Source of the DNA: JALTID01 sp027004335 [NCBI: bacterium] | GTDB taxonomy: Bacteria; JALSQH01 | Assembly (NCBI GenBank): GCA_027004335.1 | Contig: JALTID010000243.1 | Coordinates: 1-6,108 of the forward strand | Length of the DNA stretch: 6,108 nt | Reading direction: 5' to 3' | In this document: piece after piece, positions 1 to 5,905 of the stretch | Layout: the number at the start of each line of letters is the position of its first letter | Position numbering within the stretch: the stretch's first letter is position 1 | Position numbers and translations under genes: made by a program | Notes under the pieces: model-generated | Databases searched by the model: none | What the model was told of the DNA's origin: nothing | Seen by the model: only the letters and a program-made list of their open reading frames with translations

Positions 1-2
1 GT

Positions 3-341
3 TACACAACTCAGGATAATAGCACATATACTACTTATATTCATTTTATTAACATAGTGACAGGTGAAAAATCTAGTTTTTCTTTAAAGGGCGACGAAAT
101 TTCTTTCTTCCTCGGGCTGGCAAGAATTGGTAACTGGTTATATTTTGTTGATGAGAATAGTGATAAATTTTATGCGTACAACTTTAAGACCCATGAAGAA
201 TTCAATCCTGCAGCCCCCCTGGGGGAATTGAAAAAATATCTTTTGGGCTGGGGTCCTTATTTAACAAGAGATGGTAAATATTATGATGTCTCTATACTAA
301 ATGGCAAGCGCATTGTAACTGTGATAGATTTTAGCAGGTAA
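3..341 (+). CDS. C-terminal part of a hypothetical protein, possibly beta-propeller (5' end outside window)
   Basis: The reading frame is open from base 3 to a TAA at 339-341 with no stop before it, so the gene almost certainly begins left of the window. A GTG at 57 lies inside this frame, has no convincing ribosome binding site, and is probably not the start. About 112 residues are visible. They alternate short hydrophobic beta-strand-like segments with polar turns (for example NWLYFVDENSDKFYAY, then YLTRDGKYYDV and KRIVTVIDF). This pattern resembles the last blades of a six-bladed beta-propeller or a WD40-like periplasmic protein. No catalytic motif, transmembrane segment or cysteine pattern is visible. 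The fold is inferred from texture alone and the function is unknown. It reads toward the tRNA gene on the plus strand and is not part of the minus-strand operon. Confidence 0.6.
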   Translation, partial: YTTQDNSTYTTYIHFINIVTGEKSSFSLKGDEISFFLGLARIGNWLYFVDENSDKFYAYNFKTHEEFNPAAPLGELKKYLLGWGPYLTRDGKYYDVSILNGKRIVTVIDFSR

Positions 342-372
342 TTTTTGGCATATAAATCAATTCATAAAGAAT

Positions 373-402
373 AAGCCAATAGTGCGATGTGGCTTTCATT
401 TT
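373..402 (+). terminator. Weak terminator-like hairpin after the partial gene
   Basis: AAGCCA at 373-378 pairs perfectly with TGGCTT at 390-395 across an 11-base loop, and an interrupted T-rich tail (TTCATTTT) follows. It lies 31 bases after the stop of the left-edge gene, where a terminator would be expected. The stem has only 6 pairs and the U-tract is broken, so this is a weak candidate. Confidence 0.3.
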
Positions 403-433
403 GGAGGCAATTTATTGAGAAGGTAACAGATAC

Positions 434-667
434 ATGGAGCAAAAGGGAGATGTTTTTAAAGCCTCTAAACTGATAACCAGCAATACAATAGAGAGATATT
501 TTAGAGATTATCGTCAGTTTAGTTATGGCAAAGGAGTGTTATTCGATGAAGATTTCATTAATTACTTAACTAATCTTGTGTTTTATGACATAAATCAGAG
601 GTTGAAAAATAGACCTCCATTATTGCAGGTGAAAAATGTTGCAACAAATTTTGCGAACAAAAGTTGA
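434..667 (+). CDS. Hypothetical small protein, 77 residues
   Basis: This ATG-initiated frame of 77 codons ends in TGA. A purine-rich GAGAAGG at 417-423 lies 10 bases upstream, which is an acceptable but long spacing for a ribosome binding site. An in-frame stop at 416-418 rules out a longer version. The product is charged and aromatic-rich (IERYFRDYRQFSYGKG near residues 19-34), and its middle (about 39-57) looks helical. It has no signal peptide, membrane segment or recognisable motif. I do not recognise the family. It stands alone between the left-edge gene and the tRNA promoter. It could be a genuine small gene, a degraded fragment of a larger gene, or a chance ORF in AT-rich DNA. No other gene candidate was found between 342 and 727. 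Confidence 0.4.
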   Translation: MEQKGDVFKASKLITSNTIERYFRDYRQFSYGKGVLFDEDFINYLTNLVFYDINQRLKNRPPLLQVKNVATNFANKS

Positions 668-688
668 CAGTACCATATTAATTATATC

Positions 689-717
689 TTGCATAACATC
701 TTTCTATTTGATAAAAT
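689..717 (+). promoter_or_regulatory. Sigma70-type promoter of the tRNA-Ala gene
   Basis: A TTGCAT -35-like box at 689-694 and a TAAAAT -10 box (5 of 6 consensus bases) at 712-717 are separated by exactly 17 bases. The predicted start, about 724, lies only a few bases before the mature tRNA at 728, so the 5' leader would be very short. The -35 box is weak (TTG conserved only); spacing and position make the call. Confidence 0.55.
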
Positions 718-727
718 CATTTGGTAT

Positions 728-803
728 GGGGCTGTAGCTCAGTTGGGAGAGCGCCTGAATGGCATTCAGGAGGTCGGCGGTTCGAGCCCGCTCAGCTCCA
801 CCA
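728..803 (+). tRNA. tRNA-Ala, anticodon GGC
   Basis: The cloverleaf can be folded by eye. The acceptor stem is GGGGCTG (728-734) with CAGCTCC (793-799). The D stem is GCTC/GAGC (737-740 with 749-752). The anticodon stem is CCTGA/TCAGG (754-758 with 766-770) around the loop ATGGCAT, giving anticodon GGC at 761-763, which reads GCC and GCU alanine codons. The T stem is GGCGG/CCGCT around TTCGAGC. The third acceptor pair is G:U, the classic identity element for alanyl-tRNA synthetase, which independently supports the anticodon call. The discriminator is A, and the terminal CCA (801-803) is encoded. A run of six T residues (804-809) follows at once and may serve as a release site. The minus-strand hydrolase gene ends four bases away, so the two transcripts converge. 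Confidence 0.97.
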
Positions 804-807
804 TTTT

Positions 808-1656
808 TTATTTCTCAATTCTTTCTTCAATCCAGTTAAATAGATCCCCGATTGGTTTCTCTTTTTCCACCTCGTTGTAAATCTCGTGGTACATCCCCTC
901 ATAGATTTTTAAGGTTTTATCCTTTGAACCAGCCCTCTCATAAAATTCCTTTGCACCCTCAGGAGAAACAATCTGATCATCCCCGCCCTGCTGGAGAAAA
1001 AGAGGGAGCTGAAGTTTATGTGCTTCCTCAAAGGCTTCTTTCTGAGATCTCAGAAACTCTGTGAACCACCTTGCTGAAACTTTCCTTGTTACCAGAGGAT
1101 CATTCTCATATGCCTTTACAACTTCAGGATCATGGCTTATTAAAGAAGGATCGATTTCATTAGTCATGGATAAAGTAGGTAATATATTTGAAACGAATTT
1201 CCCAACTGCTTCTTTCCACTTTGGAACTTCTACTGCGATCTTAAGTCCAGGACCAGACGCAGCAAGAAGTTTAATCAGATCCTGATATTTCTCACCAAAC
1301 CTTAAAACTATAAGCCCCCCCATGCTGTGCCCCAGTAGGACTATCGGTAAATTTGACCGTTGAGCTGCATTTTCAACGAAAATTTTTGTATCCTCAACAT
1401 AATGATCAAAATTATAAACATGGCCTCTCTGACCATCTGATTTACCGTGTCCCCGAAGGTCATAAAGAAAAACATTATATCCTTTAGAGGTAAAAAAATT
1501 TATAATATTACCATACCTCCCGGAATGTTCTCCCAGACCATGGACCACCACCATGGTGGCTTTTGCGTCATCTACAACATGCCTCTGACAGTAAAGCTGC
1601 AAGCCCCCGATACCTGTAAAAGTATCTTCATGGGGAGATAATTTTTCACCCATCAT
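808..1656 (-). CDS. Alpha/beta hydrolase, monoacylglycerol lipase / lysophospholipase type
   Basis: This is a serine hydrolase of the Hydrolase_4 (monoglyceride lipase, PldB-like) group, 282 residues, the usual family length. The oxyanion-loop motif HGLGEHSGRY starts at residue 39, and DLRGHGKSDGQRGH, diagnostic of monoacylglycerol lipases, starts at 66. The nucleophile elbow GHSMGG places Ser at 111. The acid is probably Asp227 in QGGDDQIV and the base His257 in MYHEIYNE, so the triad is complete. Residues about 140-200 would form the lid. No signal peptide is present, so it should be cytoplasmic. Expected chemistry is ester hydrolysis of monoacylglycerols, lysolipids or similar esters; the true substrate is unknown. 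It is the last gene of the operon and its first ATG overlaps the stop of the MoaD-like gene (TAATG). Two ATG codons are adjacent (1656 and 1653). The second has better spacing (6 rather than 3 bases) from the AGGAGG, so the product may be one residue shorter. Confidence 0.93.
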   Translation of the reverse strand: MMGEKLSPHEDTFTGIGGLQLYCQRHVVDDAKATMVVVHGLGEHSGRYGNIINFFTSKGYNVFLYDLRGHGKSDGQRGHVYNFDHYVEDTKIFVENAAQRSNLPIVLLGHSMGGLIVLRFGEKYQDLIKLLAASGPGLKIAVEVPKWKEAVGKFVSNILPTLSMTNEIDPSLISHDPEVVKAYENDPLVTRKVSARWFTEFLRSQKEAFEEAHKLQLPLFLQQGGDDQIVSPEGAKEFYERAGSKDKTLKIYEGMYHEIYNEVEKEKPIGDLFNWIEERIEK

Positions 1657-1973
1657 TATCCTCCTGCTATACTTGAAATTATAGCAACTTCATCACCATT
1701 TTCTAATTTAGTAGAAAGGTCATCAGGAACATCCTTTCTCTGGCCTCTGTGGATCAAAGTTATCCTGGGATCCTTCATCATCTTCTTAAAAAAATTCCTG
1801 GGGAAACTACCCTTTTCATCAAGACAGATGAAAACCTCCCTGAGGGTTACACCCTCAGGGAGATCCAGTTCAAATTCTCTAGTCATATTCTTACCCTCTA
1901 TAAAAACTCCTACCGTGACCTTAACTTTTACCAGCCCTTCCTGACAGATTCTCTTTTTTAACAGGCCCAGCAT
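1656..1973 (-). CDS. MoaD/ThiS-like ubiquitin-fold sulfur carrier, AOR-associated
   Basis: This protein of 105 residues has the pattern of MoaD/ThiS beta-grasp carriers. An N-terminal strand (VKVTVGVFIEGK, about 17-28) is followed by FELDLPEGVTLREVF (34-48), a helix, a strand RITLIHRGQRK (70-80), the conserved LENGDEVAIISSIAGG region, and a free C-terminal Gly-Gly (104-105). That tail is the site that is adenylated and thiocarboxylated in family members. In MoaD the sulfur goes to the dithiolene of molybdopterin. Its place directly after AOR suggests that it serves the AOR tungsten/molybdenum pterin cofactor, which is inference. It is longer than typical MoaD (about 80 residues) because of an N-terminal extension of about 15 residues. 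I keep the ATG at 1973 because AGGAGGG lies 10 bases upstream, an in-frame TGA lies just before it, and no later ATG, GTG or TTG looks better. It starts 6 bases after the AOR stop. Confidence 0.88.
   Translation of the reverse strand: MLGLLKKRICQEGLVKVKVTVGVFIEGKNMTREFELDLPEGVTLREVFICLDEKGSFPRNFFKKMMKDPRITLIHRGQRKDVPDDLSTKLENGDEVAIISSIAGG
1660..1665 (-). promoter_or_regulatory. Ribosome binding site embedded in the Gly-Gly codons of the upstream gene
   Basis: AGGAGG on the minus strand is formed by the GGA GGA codons for the terminal Gly-Gly of the MoaD-like protein plus one preceding base. It lies 3 and 6 bases before the two candidate ATG codons of the hydrolase. With the TAATG overlap this predicts translational coupling of the two genes. 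Confidence 0.75.
1838..1860 (-). repeat. Perfect 10-bp inverted repeat (3-base loop) inside the MoaD-like gene
   Basis: CCCTGAGGGT at 1838-1847 and its exact reverse complement ACCCTCAGGG at 1851-1860 flank a 3-base loop. The mRNA of the operon would form a GC-rich 10-bp hairpin within codons for about residues 38-46 (LPEGVTLRE). A short T-run follows a few bases downstream on the minus strand. PEGVTL is a common MoaD-family segment, so protein constraint explains some but not all of the symmetry. Confidence 0.8.
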
Positions 1974-1979
1974 CAGTCA

Positions 1980-3986
1980 TCATCCCTCCTTGTAAAGGGC
2001 ATCAACAACATCATTAAGACCAAGTTCTTCAAGGATTTTCTTCTCAGGGATACCGGTTTCAGGGTTCCACCCCATCTCTTCCCAGAATTCACCCACCAGC
2101 CTGTTCATGTCAAGTTTAACTCCTGCAAGAGGACCATATTTAAGAGGTGGATCGCCCTTGGCTCTTGGAGGTATTCTGAAATCTCTTCCAGGGACTATGC
2201 CTTCTCTTGCGTTAAAAGCCTGTCTTAATGTTTTAACTCTTTTAGCAATTCCAAGGTACTCCTCTTCAGAAAGATCCCACCCTGTAACAGCATTGAGCCA
2301 TTTAACAAGAGGCAGTTCAAGACCCACCTGTATCCCAAAGAGACATCCTCCACAGATGCTGTTCAACTCCTGCCAGAGACTTGCATACATCTGACCTTTT
2401 CCTTTATTTTCTGTGGAGTATTTGAACTTAATACTGTAAAGTGGAGGCTCCTTGGGGACATCTTTATACTTTTTGTAAATAGCCATAAGCTCTTGATATG
2501 TGTAAGAAACAATTGTATGCCTTCCCGGAGTTGGTTCACTCTCATAACCAATTCCGTAGCCAGGATCGTACCTTGGATCATGCATGGGGAGCTCCTGACC
2601 CCCGGCATGCATACCAAACTCCCCCATCTCAGGCTTTCCAAGCTTCTCTATGGCCTTTTTTATTCCATCGGCCAGGATATCCCCGATGCCTTCCCTCCTG
2701 ATCATCTTCTCAAGCAACTTATAGGCTGCTTCCCCATTGCCCCAGACAAGTTCAAGACCATCAGTATCAGTCTTGGTAATATAGCCCCTTTCATAAGCCT
2801 CAAAGGCAAATGCTATTGTTTCACCCGCAGATATTGTATCTATCCCCGCTCTATTGGCAAGTTCATTAGCCCTGATAATCACATCAATGTCATCATTTAA
2901 AATTAGTCCACCAAACACACTTAAAGTTTCATACTCAGGTTTGTGTGATTCTTCAAAGCCATATTTTTCTTTACTCAGCTCATAAATACCTCCACATCCG
3001 AGAGGGCAGCTATAGCAGTTATATTTTTCTTTTTCAAAAGCTATCACAGCATCATCACTGATTTTCCGGGCCCTGGGAATGGGGAAATCCACCACTCCAG
3101 CACCGCTCCAGTTTTTAACAGGCAAATCACCATTAAGGGCACTGAGACCAACGATCCCCGATGTTCCATATCTCTTCAAAACAGCTTTCCACTGCCACCC
3201 CTCCTGTCTCACACCAAAGGGAAGCTTCCTGGAAAGCAATCTGGCGAGAAATCTGAGCACAGGTCCTTTTAAAAGAGCTTCCAGAGGCATTTTCCCTTCA
3301 AACTTTTTCATATACTCTCTGGTTACCTCGGTCATCTTTTTTCTGTCAGCTACATTGATTCTTGTCCTTCCAGAAAGAACCACCGCCTTTAAATTTTTGG
3401 AACCCATCACAGCACCAAGTCCGGATCTCGCAGCTATTCTTCCTCTATCGGTGACAATGCCTGAAATAAGACAACCGTTTTCAGCGGCCTGACCTATTGC
3501 AGCAACCTGGACTCTTTTTGCACCTGCCTCCTCCTTAAGCCTCTTTTCAGTTTCCACAGCATCCACGCCCCAGAGATGAGAAGCATCTCTTAACTCAATG
3601 TTGTCCCCGATAATAGCAAGATAAACAGGTTTTTCAGCTTTACCTTTAAAAAAGATGGCATCATACCCTGCTTGCTTTATTGCTGGAGCAAAATAACCCC
3701 CTGAATTTGCATCACCCCATCCGCCAGTCAAGGGAGATTTTCCCACCGCAGTATATCTTCCCACAAAAAGTGCACCTGTACCTGTGAGGACCCCAGCAGT
3801 TAATCCAAAAATCGCCTCGGGGGAAAGGGGATCAACTCCGGCAGATTGCCTCTCCCAGATGATTCTCGCACCAAGTCCGTACCCCCCCAGAAAATTTCTG
3901 TAAAAATTTTCCGGTAACTTTTCCTCCCACCACTTCCCTTCACTGAGATCTACCCATAAAATTTTTCCCATAAATCCACCAGCCAT
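1980..3986 (-). CDS. aor: Aldehyde:ferredoxin oxidoreductase (tungsten/molybdopterin AOR family)
   Basis: This cytoplasmic enzyme of 668 residues belongs to the AOR family, which oxidises aldehydes to carboxylates (or the reverse) with ferredoxin, using a bis-pterin tungsten site and one [4Fe-4S] cluster. The N-terminal family start GGFMGKILWVDL is intact, followed by GGYGLGARI (34-42), VGKSPLTGGWGDANSGGYF (81-99) and SGLGAVMGSKNLKAVV (188-203). The cluster motif CYSCPLGC supplies Cys324, Cys327 and Cys331. The fourth ligand is probably Cys548 in CGGCLFG, with Cys545 as alternative. KPEYETL (349-355), GIDTISAGETIAF (381-393) and ELPMHDPR (465-472) are further family blocks. It is longer than the usual 600-630, with extra sequence near 234-270. 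Neither pterin-binding DxxGL(D/C) motif matches consensus well. AGGAGG overlapping the upstream stop, 4 bases before the ATG, supports the start. A MoaD-like carrier follows and a TRAP binding protein precedes. The substrate is not evident. Confidence 0.96.
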   Translation of the reverse strand: MAGGFMGKILWVDLSEGKWWEEKLPENFYRNFLGGYGLGARIIWERQSAGVDPLSPEAIFGLTAGVLTGTGALFVGRYTAVGKSPLTGGWGDANSGGYFAPAIKQAGYDAIFFKGKAEKPVYLAIIGDNIELRDASHLWGVDAVETEKRLKEEAGAKRVQVAAIGQAAENGCLISGIVTDRGRIAARSGLGAVMGSKNLKAVVLSGRTRINVADRKKMTEVTREYMKKFEGKMPLEALLKGPVLRFLARLLSRKLPFGVRQEGWQWKAVLKRYGTSGIVGLSALNGDLPVKNWSGAGVVDFPIPRARKISDDAVIAFEKEKYNCYSCPLGCGGIYELSKEKYGFEESHKPEYETLSVFGGLILNDDIDVIIRANELANRAGIDTISAGETIAFAFEAYERGYITKTDTDGLELVWGNGEAAYKLLEKMIRREGIGDILADGIKKAIEKLGKPEMGEFGMHAGGQELPMHDPRYDPGYGIGYESEPTPGRHTIVSYTYQELMAIYKKYKDVPKEPPLYSIKFKYSTENKGKGQMYASLWQELNSICGGCLFGIQVGLELPLVKWLNAVTGWDLSEEEYLGIAKRVKTLRQAFNAREGIVPGRDFRIPPRAKGDPPLKYGPLAGVKLDMNRLVGEFWEEMGWNPETGIPEKKILEELGLNDVVDALYKEG

Positions 3987-3994
3987 AATTCCTC

Positions 3995-5005
3995 CTATTT
4001 TCCTTTTTGTATCAGATAAGCCTTCTTTCCTGCATAAAGCAGATTAAGAACCTTCTGAGTTATAATTCCCTCTCTAACCATCCTCTCGGGAAACCCTTTC
4101 AATCTATTTTTAAAAAGATTTCTTTGATCCGGTGTGAGCTTTATAATCTGTATCCCTGCTTCTTTAAAGCCCTCAATTATACCCTTTTCCGATACTGCAA
4201 GTTTTTTATGAATACTATCTGGAAGAGGTGCAAATCCCTTAAGAGAAAGCTGTCGGAATTTTTGAGGCAAAGAATTCCACCACTTTAAGTTACACATAAC
4301 GGCCACCGGCTGGAAAACATGCCTTGATAGAGTTATATACTTCAGATACTGGTACCACCCCAGGGCTGCTGTAAGAATAAGTGTGTTAGAACCACCTTCA
4401 ATAAGACCATTCTTGAAATAGTCAAGAACCCTGGGAATAGGGATAGGGACAGGGATAGCACCAAATGTTTTCCAGAACTCAATATGCATCTTGCTCTGCT
4501 GGGATCTAACTCTCATTCCTACAAGATCAGCAGGGGTTCTGATAGACTTTGTTCTGGAATGAAAATTTCTCCAGCCATGCTCAACAAATCCCATGAGGAA
4601 TAAACCTTTTATCCTTAATTCTTTTTCAAAATAAGGTTGTAAATATCTTCTCGTTACATAATCATACTCCTCGTAACTATCCCAGATAAAAGGGAGTTCG
4701 AATACCTGCATATCGGGGACAAGAGAAGCAACTGCCCCTGTGCTTAACCCTGAACATTCTATCGCTCCATAGAGGGTCTTCTCCGCCATCGTATTCTCAT
4801 CGCCAAGCTGACCACCCATGTAGATTTTCATCTTTACCTGCCCATTACTATTTTGCTCAACAAATTTTTTATACTCCTTAAGAGCCTCATGCCAAGGGGA
4901 ATCCTCAGGAGCGATATTGGCAAACTTCATAATATAAACTCTTGCCCAGAGAGTAGAAGCAATAAAAACAATTAGTATACTCAACCACCCGATTTTAAAT
5001 TTCAT
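3995..5005 (-). CDS. TRAP-type solute-binding protein, DctP/TatP family
   Basis: This periplasmic binding protein of 336 residues has the usual DctP length. Residues 1-21 form a signal peptide (KFK, hydrophobic core, probable cleavage after LWA). Family blocks follow in order: FANIAPEDSPWHEALKEYKKF (28-48), IYMGGQLGDE (61-70), FELPFIWDSYEE (102-113), GWRNFHS (144-150), LVGMRVRSQQSKMHIEFWKTFGA (161-183), YFKNGLIEGGSNTL (196-209) and KYITLSRHV (222-230). Arg167 in MRVRS aligns with the arginine that usually clamps the ligand carboxylate. The position that often reads ENP after GxxDG/GxxEG is SNT here, so ligand preference may differ from C4-dicarboxylate binders. A TatT-like gene precedes it, as for TatP of Treponema pallidum. 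The usual DctQ and DctM membrane genes are absent; the AOR gene begins 8 bases after its stop. GGGGG, 5 bases before the ATG and right after the tatT stop, is the ribosome binding site. Confidence 0.92.
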   Translation of the reverse strand: MKFKIGWLSILIVFIASTLWARVYIMKFANIAPEDSPWHEALKEYKKFVEQNSNGQVKMKIYMGGQLGDENTMAEKTLYGAIECSGLSTGAVASLVPDMQVFELPFIWDSYEEYDYVTRRYLQPYFEKELRIKGLFLMGFVEHGWRNFHSRTKSIRTPADLVGMRVRSQQSKMHIEFWKTFGAIPVPIPIPRVLDYFKNGLIEGGSNTLILTAALGWYQYLKYITLSRHVFQPVAVMCNLKWWNSLPQKFRQLSLKGFAPLPDSIHKKLAVSEKGIIEGFKEAGIQIIKLTPDQRNLFKNRLKGFPERMVREGIITQKVLNLLYAGKKAYLIQKGK

Positions 5006-5016
5006 TTCATCCCCCT

Positions 5017-5883
5017 TTAAAATAACTTATCTATCTTTTTAAGCAATTCTCTTGCCTTATCCTGAGCTGCTTTCTGTTCAGGGACTACATCAGGATAGAC
5101 AGTGACATCTCCTTTAAGGACCTCATTTAAAAGTTTTTTGAAAAGTTTCTTGTCCTCTTTTCTTACAGCGTAAAATTCTGCATAAAGAACTTTAGTCTCA
5201 AGATAATAGGGAGCAATTTTTAAAGATTTTTCAAAATGTTCTTTAGATTTTTCCAGGCTCCCACCCATCAAACTTGGAATAACTGCATAAAACGCCCCCC
5301 AATATCTATCAGGTGCACCATAGAAAAAAGTTATATCAAGCTCAGTTACTCTCTTCATCAATGCCTTAACTTTGGAAAGATTGAAAATAGATTTCATTAT
5401 TCCATAAAGTTTTGACCATTTCCCAAGATTCACAGCAGTCCAGTACATTGCTTCAATGTAGTCCTTGCCCAGTTTTGAAGCAGCCCTGTACCACTTTTTG
5501 CCTGCCTTTTTCACTTCTATGTTTGTTTGAAGAGCTTTGATACCCCAGTCCTTCCCCTGTTCATAATCCTTCAGCATTTTCTCTTTATTTCCTCTGTCAA
5601 AAACCTCAGCAAGGAAATAATAACCCCATGACAATCTAGTGGCAGGAAAATAGCCTTTCGCAGGATCTTTCTCATATGCCTTTTCGTAAAGCTTAAGAGA
5701 GCCCAGAAGATCTTCCTTGTTATACCTGTTTGCCCAGCTTTTGTTTGCATGATTAATCAAGTCCTCGTAAGAGCCCGGTACCACGGGAGACTTAACCACT
5801 TCTGTAACGGGTTCATTGGCGAAAAGACCAACAGAAAAGAAAAAAATAGAAAAGCTTATGATACCCAGTTTTTTCTTTAACAC
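5017..5883 (-). CDS. TatT-like TRAP-associated periplasmic TPR protein
   Basis: This is a TRAP-associated accessory protein of the TatT family, which in Treponema pallidum forms a TPR-repeat complex with the binding protein TatP. I start it at GTG 5883, giving 288 residues: AGGAGG lies 6 bases upstream, and this start gives a clean signal peptide (LKKK, core GIISFSIFFFSVGLF, cleavage near LFA-NE at 22/23). A longer TTG version from 5940 would overlap the upstream stop and put 19 odd residues before the signal. Family blocks are AMYWTAVNLGKW (145-156), GAPDRYWGAFYAVIPSLMGG (189-208), the TPR helix EKSKEHFEKSLKIAPYYLETK, and YAEFYAVRKEDKKLF (234-248). It contains no cysteine, so unlike lipidated TatT it should be a soluble periplasmic protein. 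It heads the operon, 11 bases before the binding protein. Confidence 0.9.
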   Translation of the reverse strand: MLKKKLGIISFSIFFFSVGLFANEPVTEVVKSPVVPGSYEDLINHANKSWANRYNKEDLLGSLKLYEKAYEKDPAKGYFPATRLSWGYYFLAEVFDRGNKEKMLKDYEQGKDWGIKALQTNIEVKKAGKKWYRAASKLGKDYIEAMYWTAVNLGKWSKLYGIMKSIFNLSKVKALMKRVTELDITFFYGAPDRYWGAFYAVIPSLMGGSLEKSKEHFEKSLKIAPYYLETKVLYAEFYAVRKEDKKLFKKLLNEVLKGDVTVYPDVVPEQKAAQDKARELLKKIDKLF

Positions 5884-5889
5884 GAGACT

Positions 5890-5895
5890 CCTCCT
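5890..5895 (-). promoter_or_regulatory. Ribosome binding site that fixes the tatT-like start at GTG 5883
   Basis: A perfect AGGAGG on the minus strand lies 6 bases before GTG 5883-5881. It falls inside any longer reading frame, so it argues for the GTG as the true start rather than the TTG at 5940. Confidence 0.8.
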
Positions 5896-5905
5896 TTTTT
5901 TATAA

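Noticed and set aside
664-669. Perfect TTGACA that could be a -35 box for the tRNA
   Set aside because: No -10-like hexamer is present 16-18 bases downstream; the 689-717 pair fits the tRNA start better.
689-880. Plus-strand ORF of 63 codons spanning the tRNA
   Set aside because: It runs straight through the tRNA and into the hydrolase gene on the other strand; it is an accidental frame.
1548-1559. 12-base palindrome CCACCATGGTGG
   Set aside because: It lies in the hydrolase codons for the conserved MVVVHG strand and is explained by valine/methionine codon choice; it has no operator-like position.
2493-2900. Long plus-strand ORF (135 codons) inside the AOR gene
   Set aside because: It is antisense to conserved AOR motifs, has no ribosome binding site and shows no recognisable protein pattern; it is a shadow of the AOR codons. 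The same holds for the other antisense frames within the operon.
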